Positions 55,990 through 64,000 of a stretch of 64,000 nt of DNA are shown in pieces. Positions within the stretch are counted from its first letter, which is position 1. The number at the start of each line of letters is the position of its first letter. The notes beneath the pieces were generated by a model. The model was given only the letters and a program-made list of their open reading frames with translations, was not told where the DNA came from and searched no databases. The DNA comes from Trematomus loennbergii. Taxonomy: Eukaryota; Chordata; Actinopteri; Perciformes; Nototheniidae. The DNA is taken from contig JAAOOA010000033.1 in NCBI GenBank assembly GCA_012861695.1, positions 24,842,044-24,906,043 on the forward strand. Reading direction: 5' to 3'. The position numbers were made by a program, and so were the translations under genes.

Positions 55990-56488
55990 CGGGAGAAATG
56001 AGCGGAAGCGCTCTCTTTTCCTCTCTCTCCCTCTCTCTCTCCCCCTCTCTCCCTCTCCTGACAGCCTGTCATTATCTCATGCAGCTCACTGATCCAGTAA
56101 TGAGCGACCCGACAGTGAAGAATAAATATTTTAACTAGTTTAGCTTGTTCCAGAGGTAGATAAAATAGCTAAGTGTGTTAGGTCTAACTCTTAGTGTGTG
56201 TGTTGCTCCGCTCACCGGTCCGTCACAGCGTGGAGCTGCAGGATTTCTGCTTCACACACACGTTGCATACCGCTATTTTACTGTCTTTTTCGGACACCTT
56301 CAAATACTGCCAGACCGGTGAAGCCATTTTGGCGAGCTTGTTTTGCCGCGCACAGAGAAAAGTGTCATGTATTTTACGTCATGCGATCGGCTCTCGCGAT
56401 CGGCATGTTTAGAGAGCACCGATCGATCGGTAGAGAGTGAGTATCAGCTGTTCTCGATCGGTGACCGATCGATCGGAGCATCCCTATT
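55990..56488. mobile_element. Second hAT-like remnant, right end at 56488
   Basis: The inverse of the right end reads TAGGGATGCTCCGATCGATC, followed by several CCGATCGATCGG palindromes (56405-56475), the pattern of another common fish hAT end. A CT-rich tract lies at 56012-56058. The left boundary is inferred. Confidence 0.5.
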
Positions 56489-56720
56489 ATATACTTTACA
56501 TTTAAAGCATCTACATTACTACTAGTTTTTGACAACACTAATATACTGTTACAAATAAATGCACAGTACATTATATCATACATTTTAAACTGGAGAACTC
56601 GATGACATGTTCTTGCTTCTGATGAACAGTTATTTCACTTTAGTGATGATTTCCAATTACAGTAAATAATGTTGCATTAAGTACATTATATTCAAAGGTA
56701 GAAAGAAATGAAGTTTAATA

Positions 56721-56915
56721 GGCATGTGGCGCAGTGGATTAGTGCGTTGGTGTTCGGATGAGGGGAGCGCAGGTTCAAACCCCACTGCAGTCAGCATGCC
56801 GTTGTGTCCCTGAACACTTCACCCCAAATTGCTCCTGTGGGGATTGTCTACAGTACTGAGATGTAAGTCGCTTTGGATAAAAGTGTCTAACAAGTAACAT
56901 GTAATGTAATGTAAT
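56721..56915 (+). mobile_element. tRNA-derived SINE (V-SINE-like)
   Basis: Head with an A-box-like TGTGGCGCAGTGG and a B box GGTTCAAACCC (56772-56782). The middle CGTTGTGTCCCTGAACACTT and CACCCCAAATTGCTCC matches the conserved core of fish V-SINEs (from memory). The tail GTAAGTCGCTTTGGATAAAA ends in TAATG repeats. A true tRNA gene is unlikely because no cloverleaf closes. Confidence 0.8.
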
Positions 56916-58403
56916 AGAACATTAACAGCTCAGCAGCATCACCCAGAGATGGCAACAGCCATGAAAGGTGTGCCTTTCAAACTTTATATCAGAGGACAGG
57001 AATGCTTCATGCAGATGGTTATTGCCCACAAAGCAACATTAGGATCATTTGTGAAACACAGCATATTTAACCAAGTAATTTAATGTAAAGATATAGGCTA
57101 AGGACTAAGCTCTGGGTGAAAGAGAAACTGGGATAAAGTAAGCTGAAGAAGCCTGGGGACATGGGCAACACAGGGTGAGGAGATTAACTGTGCCCCCCCA
57201 CCCTCCCAGTGTCCAGGTTCTGCATGAGTGCCGACAGCAGGAGATATGGTGGACTGAATGAATTCCTGCAGACAGGTCAAGGATGAGGGTAGAGGGAAGG
57301 AGTGGAGAACTTCTTAAACACCATGGAGTCCGGTCTTGGTCCAGTGTGCTAACATGTTTGGCCAATTTATTTTTCTGCTGCTTCATATTCAGGTCGCTGA
57401 TTGTCAGCTAAGTGCAATGTAATGAATTCGCTCAACATGGACACAGTGATAAAAAGATATACTCTGACTATACATTACTAAACCATTGAAAGGTGATATT
57501 CTGTAGTTCGGACAGCTGTCACATCTGTAAAACAAGTTATTTGTTGCTCTAGAATTTTTATTTTAATCTTCATGAAAAGCAGCTCAAATATGCTCTTCTA
57601 AGGCGGAGAAGAAAGCTCTTACTATTCATCATATAGTTATACAGTATAGTTAATACAGACATCTGTGTCAATCTTAACCATCTGCTCAATTGAGAAATGG
57701 TTAGTGATTTAAGAGGTACGAAAGCCACAGCTATATATTTTAATGGATAAGTGTTTGTTTAGCAAAAATTATACTTTACTCATAATATATACCATGCATC
57801 TGAAAGGAAAGGAATCCATGCCTTGTGGCGTTAGTAGCCGCTGCTAGACCAAAACATTCGGTCTACATCAGTGTGGACTTTAGGCATTAAAGCTGCCTCA
57901 GTTACAGAAGAAACCCTCTCAGTAATTGAAAATGGCTTCTTCATTAGAATATAAATTGACACAGCAACCCCCCCTTCCCCTCAAATATGCTCGTTGTACT
58001 TTCATTTATATTCCGTTACAGTTCAGCAGGTTTGGTCAAAGTGCCTTTTAACGCTCCAAGGGAGGAATGGGATTTCAGTTGCAGGAGGAATGTGCAGGTG
58101 ACAGCCCCTGGCCCCCAGTTTAACCATTAACACTTCAGCTGGGGGGGAGAAGCAGTCTCTGAAGTATTGCTATTTTACCATTAGCATTTTGGTAAGGGGA
58201 AGACAAAATATTAGCATGAATTTTAATCAGTGAGCAAAGTGTTCTAATATGTGAATATATTTTAAGCTGTGCAAATAAAATACTTCTATTATCTGATTTC
58301 GAGATGCTTTAAACAAGTTTTTTTTTTTCTTTTCTTTATGTTTGCAATTTACATCACACCCGGAAGATTTTCTTATTGCCTTTTACTCTTTTCCTTATTT
58401 TAT
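56916..58403. other. Inferred intron, no gene recognised
   Basis: Motif-free frames only. CAGCTAAGTGCAATGTAATG near 57408 is a remnant of the same SINE tail. No other element could be delimited. Confidence 0.4.
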
Positions 58404-58407
58404 TTAA

Positions 58408-58553
58408 AGGTCCCATATGATACAATATGTGAACAATAGTAATAGGGCCATAGCTATACAAAACATGTCTCTGAAGTGTCACTGTTTTGCTCAAAATACG
58501 AAACAGATCACCCATTGTAGCATGCCTCATACCCCTCTATTTCCAACACACTC
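58408..58553 (-). mobile_element. Fragment of the 33442/35926 MITE family
   Basis: TTAA at 58404-58407 is followed by AGGTCCCATATGATAC. The block TTTTGCTCAAAATACGAAAC and AGATCACCCATTGTAGCATG is the inverse of the right part of copy A (about 35780-35850). Only this end of the MITE is present. Confidence 0.6.
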
Positions 58554-58800
58554 TCACTCCCTAAACGTCCAGGAGCGACGCTTGGTCAGGGTCCCATGGC
58601 GTGCAGTTGGGACGCGCCGAGGTTCCTTCAGCTTCATAAACGGACGCAAATAGCTTTCAACTGATTGCAATGTATTCCCATCGGCGGCGGTATTTGACGC
58701 TCATGGAAGCACCACATCCGTTTATGTCGGCGGCTGTTAAAGGCAATGTGAGCGTCCATTCCCATTGGATAACGGAGAATTGTACACCCGGAAGTAAGTA
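58554..58800. repeat. Unclassified interspersed repeat
   Basis: GC-rich block with GACGCTCATGGAAGCACCAC, of a type I know as recurrent in fish genomes. Ends could not be defined. Confidence 0.35.
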
Positions 58801-60425
58801 TTCTCCTTACTGTCGATTGATTTTACAGTGATATCTGCACTACTCACAACTCAAAAACACCAGATTATCCTTGTTAATTAAACGACATTGATTGGTTTAA
58901 ATTGTGTGCAATGCTTTTGTATTTTTCCCCTTTTCGATTCGGAGAAACAAATATTTTTTCGGAGTTTAGGATGGCAGAAGACACTACACTACCCAGAATC
59001 CCCAGCTATCGTTTAGGACTACACCATGTGCTTTGTTTGACAAACCCCGTGATTAGTTCTCAAGCTCTGTGATTGGTTGACCTCCAACTGCATTCCATAT
59101 GAAAAAAAAACGTTTCGTAAAAAATAAAAACATACTTTATTCAGCAGTGCTTGCTTTACTCTTTGAAAGTCATCACATGAATGCATTGTAATGAATGGTT
59201 TGGCTGCATTAAACATTACACATCTGTCGTAGTTCTTTATTTATCTACAGAGATCAGGCTCAGAATAGACCGGAAACTATTCTTTTACCGTTCTGTTTTA
59301 ATTTCACAATAAAGTTAGTAGTAATATTTTGTTTTGATATTATTGTTTTTTATTAACTACTAGACCGCTGGGTCATGTTAAGACCATCTTTTCTGTGTTG
59401 CTGTGGGTTTTTACATCGCTTTTGTGTTACAAATATCAAAACAATAACAGAATATATCCGTCGTAAACTAAACCAGAAACAGCAGTATATTTTATTTAGT
59501 TAACACTGTAAACTTGACAGCTTTTTAACCCAAACCTCCCACTGGTTAAAGCACGTTATTACACGTTTAGAGTAAATGCAATGCAGGCAGATTGTGTTGC
59601 TTTTTAATGACTGTTTTAAAATGCCTTTTTCTTAATGTCTTTCATTTTTGTAAAGCACTTTTGAATATGTTATATTTTATGAAAACATTTAAATATTAAG
59701 AGTATATACAAAATAGGAGGAAAGTAGAAGGTCAATGATAGAAATATAGAATAGAAAATATCAAGAAGATACTGTAAATGGTATCTAGAATAAAACAGTT
59801 TAGTGCCTGATGTACAAAGATATTAATAGTAGGATGTGCAAAACAGACAAACTAATTAGGCTTTATTTAAATATTAAATAATACTTTAGGTTAAGGTCTT
59901 CTTTTAAATACATGTAAGCAAAAAGCTTTGGGGGTATCTATATTAAGCCTGACAAAGTACTTAACGTCTAATATATTGCATGGTTTGTTTTGGGACTTGA
60001 CAATCAACTTTCCTGCAAAGTTAACTATGTTGAAGCACTTATTTTAACCGATATTATACATATTTATTATACTCTTATAAGATGTATGTAGATAGAATAA
60101 GAAATGTGCAGAATATGACAGTTTAATGGTGGAGGTACACACATATTGATAGATCTCTTGTTGAGGAACCTATGACCCAAGTTTGTCATCATAGCATAAC
60201 TACACCGTAGTTGTGTATATGATATTTCAATAAACCTTTGAAAATCTTGAAATCTTGAAAGGGATGTGCAAAATAGCCATTATATACAGTTTTTGATTAA
60301 CAATTAGAGAATAACGAGTAATGAATATGCTTTATAGGGATCTGCAGATAAATATTTAGTCTTCTCAAGCACCAACTATCAAATATCTCTCCTGATTGTT
60401 GGCACTTGACAATCACCTTCACTGA
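58801..60425. other. Inferred intron; possible short LINE tail near 60215-60262
   Basis: AT-rich sequence. AATAAACCTTTGAAAATCTT, then GAAATCTTGAAAG near 60229-60260 resembles a LINE 3' end with short tail repeats. No gene was found. Confidence 0.4.
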
Positions 60426-60426
60426 A

Positions 60427-60530
60427 TTTTACTCAGGTGTAACTAAAGTCTGATTTAAGGGTTGTTTATATTTCACATCATTAATCCAAATCTGTAAAGT
60501 AACTAAAATAAATGTAGTAAAAATACCAGG
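60427..60530 (+). repeat. Fragment of the old repeat seen at 36541-36617
   Basis: ACTAAAGTCTGATTTAAG and CACATCATTAATCCAAATCT align with 36557-36607. It lies directly before a Rex1-like LINE tail. Confidence 0.6.
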
Positions 60531-60895
60531 TTAACCTTAAAGAAAGCCCTCAGGATTATAAAAGACCCCCATCACCCCAGCCACAAACTGTTCTGTCTGC
60601 TGCCGTCTGGCAGGCGGTACCGCAGCATCCGGACTAAAACCACCAGACTCAGGGACAGTTTCATCCCACAGGCCATAAGACTATTAAACACCTGAACTTA
60701 GAAACAACATCCATAACATTCATCTGGCTGCTACTTAGAAATTATTTATCTAATATATCATATTCCAATCACTTGTATATAGACTCTTATTGCACTATTT
60801 CACTTTTTACTATTTTACTATTTTTCTTTTTGTATTTACTTGCACTATTTTTTCTGTGTATCTGTTTTATTGTGTTGCACTGTTGGAGGAGCCTG
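60531..60895 (+). mobile_element. Rex1/CR1-like LINE 3' fragment
   Basis: The + strand encodes ALRIIKDPHHPSHKLFCLLP and SGRRYRSI-like residues, the same C-terminus as the LINE at 21759-23507, followed by its 3' UTR (GCACTATTTCACTTTTTACT). It is 5'-truncated. Confidence 0.72.
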
Positions 60896-60911
60896 TGTTA
60901 GAGGAGAGATG

Positions 60912-61019
60912 TTGTTAAGGAGGAAAAGAGAGAGGGTTTTATTTTCTGACACTTTGTGATTCTCCTTACACACCGGGGAGACATATTTATGTATAAAAGA
61001 CATCAAAAAGTGCATTTTA
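60912..61019 (-). mobile_element. Fragment of the 33442/35926 MITE family
   Basis: The inverse of this segment matches the left end of copies A and B: TGCACTTTTTGATGTCTTTT, ATACATAAATATGT and CAGAAAATAAAACCCTCTCT. It is a truncated copy of about 108 bp in the opposite orientation. Confidence 0.72.
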
Positions 61020-61214
61020 CCTTAAATTTTTTCGAAATGTCACCAGACAGACCCACAGGGGCAAAGGTGAATACAATAAAATGTAGAGCATTATGATTAT
61101 AGTATGAAAAAACCCAGTTATAACATTGGAAGTAAAATAAGATGTAACTGTTACATCCAAGTAAGCAGGAGGCAGTGGAAAGCTTGTTTCGGTACATGGT
61201 TTTTTCCACAGCTC
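61020..61214. other. No gene recognised
   Basis: A 68-codon - strand frame (61209-61003) has no motif. Confidence 0.45.
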
Positions 61215-61395
61215 AATATCACAAATTACACATTTGACTCAGCATATGGCACACTCTGTCCTTAGACCCTTGCAGCTGCTTGAGAAAAACTCACCAAAAT
61301 AATGTTTAATAACTGTTAAAAAAAAGTGGAGTAAACCTCAGGGAGAGATCCTCCCCCAGAGAGGCCGGACACTTTCAGGTTTTTAGAAAACTGAC
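61215..61395 (-). mobile_element. Fragment of the retroposed family at 53457-53874
   Basis: TCAATATCACAAATTACACA, CACTCTGTCCTTAGACCCTT and AAACCTCAGGGAGAGATCCT align with the 53457 insert in the same orientation. Ends are ragged. Confidence 0.65.
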
Positions 61396-61536
61396 AGTAA
61401 CTAAGCAGGATTACAGGCAAAACTACCTACAAATGTGGGAGCTGTTCCACTTCACAGGGCAGATGAACAAATTATTTTACTTTTTTTCTCAACATTGCAA
61501 ATAGTGCATGGGATTGGCTGATGTCGGTGCTCTTAA

Positions 61537-62090
61537 GGCCCAGACACACCAAGCCGATTTCGGCCGTCGATAGATGTCTGGCCGTTGATGAGCGTGCTGT
61601 CGCCCTACTCAGATTGGTGCACCGTCGTGTCTTTTCGGCCCTGCCGACACCTTCCGCCTGTCGGCAAAATAAATCACTCTGATTGGCTGTTCAGCTTAGC
61701 GAATCAGTGCATGAGAAGCGAGGTACGCAAACAAACTATTAAGAAGGCTATTATATTATTATTTTGTACCGCCAGTACCGCACTAAACATGTTTTCGATG
61801 GACGAGAGTGAAAATGGAACGCACACGCTATTTGTTGTTTGTATATATCATGCAGTCTGTCTTCCGGTTGCCTCTTTTGAATGACGAATACACGCTACCG
61901 CCGCCTGCTGGTATGGAGAGTTATTGCCACTCACACGTGCGCAGTTCGTACGTGCTACTTGGCCGTCGGCTGAAGTCTTTGCGGTGTGTTCCAGTGCGAC
62001 TGTTGGCCAAGACGTAGGAGACGTGAGGCGACACAACAGTCGTGTTCCGTCTGGACGTGTTCTTTGGTGTCAGCTTGGTGTGTCTGGGCC
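61537..62090. mobile_element. TTAA-type MITE, 554 bp
   Basis: Ends GGCCCAGACACACCAAGC and GCTTGGTGTGTCTGGGCC are perfect inverted repeats. The flanks are TTAA (61533-61536) and TTTA (62091-62094), a one-base difference. The inner part has repeated TCGGC-type blocks near both ends. No coding region was recognised. Confidence 0.72.
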
Positions 62091-62094
62091 TTTA

Positions 62095-62911
62095 GAGTGC
62101 CCTTCAAGTTCATATTTGATATTGGTTGGTTGGTCATAGCAGCAGTCAAGTTCTGATTCTGCCCGTGTTTGGTTACCACAGCTTTAAATCATTGGTCATC
62201 TAAGTCATATGTCTCCCAGTAGGTGCCAAGAATACTGCTTTTTTACCCTTTCTCTTACATTTCTCAACATTATCTGGGTCAGGCCAAAATCACACATGAA
62301 GTATGAAGGGCTTTTACAATGTTTTGCATTTGAAGTCAGTATGATGGGGAGGCTTGTACATGGTGCATCTGGACTGTAGGCATTTCTGTAACGGTGTACT
62401 GCATTCAATCAATGCTTTTTAATACTTTAGCCATTTGTTTATTGAGTTTACCTAGTATGTCTGGCTCTGTATATATCTTTCAATCCAGTACTTTTGATCC
62501 AATTGGCAGAAGGTTGCACACCTCTTGAGCATCGACTTTTCCCAAGAAAATCTTTATTTCCTTTCTGTCCTCTTGTCAGAATGTTTCAGAGATCTTCTTT
62601 AAACTCAGAAATAACCCATTTCAAACTTGCCAAGCACGTCGGCTTAAGTATAAATGCTACGTTTCAGCGGTTCATTTCTTCTTTTTTTCAACGCTCTAAT
62701 GCCGGCTTCATTCCTCCTGGAACTCCAAACATTCAGCCCTGGGAAAATGGGTTCTAATGTCTCAGTAGTATTGATGGGAGGTACTCACCAATATTGTCTG
62801 ACACACTTTAATACCCAGACATCTTGTCGGCCTCCTTTGATGCAGAAACAGTTGTGCTACAAAGTCCAATATTATAAAAACAGGTATGTTTGGTCAAAGA
62901 AGATGTCAATA
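62095..62911. other. Inferred intron, no gene recognised
   Basis: Motif-free frames only (87 and 129 codons at 62494 and 62654). They have no family signature. Confidence 0.45.
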
Positions 62912-63507
62912 GCCGCGTTCACACCGGAGTACTTTTCACCGTACTTTTCGCGTTTAGTTCCGTTAGTACCCCTTATGTCGCGTTCACACCAAAAAGAGTA
63001 CTTCATCTCGGGAACTTTTACCCCCATTTTTAGTGCCTGCTGAGAGATCGTACTTTCCTGGGGGAAAAAAGTGCCCCAGTTCTGATTGGCTGGGCGAATT
63101 GCAAACCACGCCCCGTACAACTCTGAAATGTTTTGTAGAGCCGCCATTTTATTATCCTCGCGTTAGCATTATTAGCATTAGCATTCGCCCAGCGCACAAA
63201 TGCAGAGAGACTAACTTATGGCAACACAAAATAAAACATGGGAGCGGTGGAGATGCAGTCCCCAACTCCGGGGACTTCCGGCCAGTGGACTCCGGGTGGC
63301 AGTATACGCCGTGAAGTTGTTTGCGGCCTGCCAGTAAACCCAAAGCAGAAGAAGACGAAGTGACGTCAGCGGCTCATTTGCGTAATCTTCCCTCAGGGAA
63401 AAGTACTCCGGTGTGAACGCGATCTGTACTAAATGCCCTGGGGTAATAAGTGCCGGGGCTCTGAGTGCCGGCACTAAATACCGCAAAGTACTTGGTGTGA
63501 ACGCACC
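62912..63507. mobile_element. TA-flanked MITE with a second inner pair of ends, 596 bp
   Basis: TA at 62910-62911 and 63508-63509 flank GCCGCGTTCACACCGGAG at the left and TTGGTGTGAACGCACC at the right. A second pair lies inside: GCGTTCACACCAAAAAG from 62980 and ACTCCGGTGTGAACGC ending at 63420. No transposase frame was seen. Confidence 0.65.
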
Positions 63508-63509
63508 TA

Positions 63510-64000
63510 ATGACTCTTGTGAGATGCAGAGTGACATGATTAGAAAAGCAGTGATGTTTGCATTTATAAAAAGTCTGCCGTTATTTTTAGTATCAGAAAC
63601 ATCTACTGTAGCAGGATGTGCTGCATGCATGACTGGAGCAATTATTCACATAATACTAGCAGATAGGATATTTAAACAGGGAAAGTGTCTGTAATAGTGT
63701 ACTATACTTAGCAATGTATGTGTCTAATAGCTCATAAAGGATTTATGTGTTTACTAGATTATAATTATTTCGAGCCTGTGTGTTAAAACTGTTATGTGTT
63801 CTTGTGGTCTGTTTAATGACTATTTAAAAAATACTGGCCGTGGTGGATAAAGGTAAATGCTGATGCATGTTGTGCATGCTCACATGCTGATGTTTATCAG
63901 GTGATGTTGACAATCTCAGCTTAAGGTGGAGGCATCCAAACATGTTGATACAGACTGAGGATCAGTGGCATCCTGCACGCGTTCCTGGGAAATATAAATG
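63510..64000. other. No gene recognised
   Basis: AT-rich sequence to the window edge with a motif-free 93-codon frame at 63413-63694. Confidence 0.45.

Noticed and set aside
56721..56790. Possible tRNA gene
   Set aside because: A- and B-box-like motifs are present, but the segment continues into a SINE core and tail and does not close a tRNA cloverleaf.
63211..63630. 139-codon - strand frame
   Set aside because: It spans the right half and end of a MITE and unrelated flank, with no motif.

Overview
The window is teleost fish nuclear DNA, most likely from a spiny-rayed (acanthomorph) fish. I infer this from the mix of repeats: L2, Rex1/CR1-like, L1-like and other two-ORF LINEs, DIRS tyrosine-recombinase retrotransposons, a tRNA-derived SINE with a V-SINE-like core and tail, many non-autonomous hAT, piggyBac/Kolobok-like (TTAA) and TA-flanked elements, and long CA/TG microsatellites. 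There are no bacterial genes, operons or CRISPR arrays. Almost every long reading frame is a transposon remnant or a chance frame in a simple repeat. Family assignments rest on motifs and memory of the families, because no database search was possible.  The best host-gene signal is one short first coding exon at 11319-11379 on the + strand. It has a CCAAT-containing upstream region, a likely 5' UTR, a 20-residue signal peptide and a perfect CAG|GTAAGA donor in phase 1. Its length, phase and residue pattern resemble the alternative first exons of IgLON cell-adhesion genes (OPCML/NTM). If that is right, everything from 11380 to the right edge is part of the very long first intron, which fits the absence of other convincing exons and the heavy load of nested mobile elements.  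Layout. 1-2941: 3' part of an L1-like LINE with ORF2 open from the window edge, followed by a poly(A) tail. 3285-6534: a decayed DIRS element on the - strand. 7078-10360: an L2 LINE (- strand) carrying a 1.15-kb piggyBac-like element and a 41-bp LINE tail. 11.0-11.4 kb: the candidate promoter and exon. 13.8-19.7 kb: four DNA transposon remnants, two of them hAT elements with clear 8-bp target duplications. 21.76-23.5 and 27.6-29.0 kb: two Rex1/CR1-like LINEs on opposite strands. 33.3-38.8 kb: one old repeat split by two tandem TTAA elements that share a TTAA, the first of which contains a LINE, followed by a chimeric LINE. 40.0-48.8 kb: a complex locus with a 3-kb TTAA element, a nested TA element, a second TA element and an L2 LINE. 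That LINE contains a 731-bp piece copied from 3.9 kb upstream, flanked by 313-bp direct repeats. 49.7-54.3 kb: a second DIRS 5' end, an LTR-like piece and a two-ORF LINE. 55.2-56.5 kb: hAT transposase and end remnants. 56.7 kb to the end: one SINE and several MITE and LINE fragments.  How the parts relate: the elements are nested, so their relative ages can be read from who interrupts whom. The most unusual structure is the 46.36-47.73 kb duplication-insertion-duplication. It does not look like ordinary transposition, because the inserted piece lacks the ends of its parent element and the flanking duplication is about 30 times longer than a normal target-site duplication.
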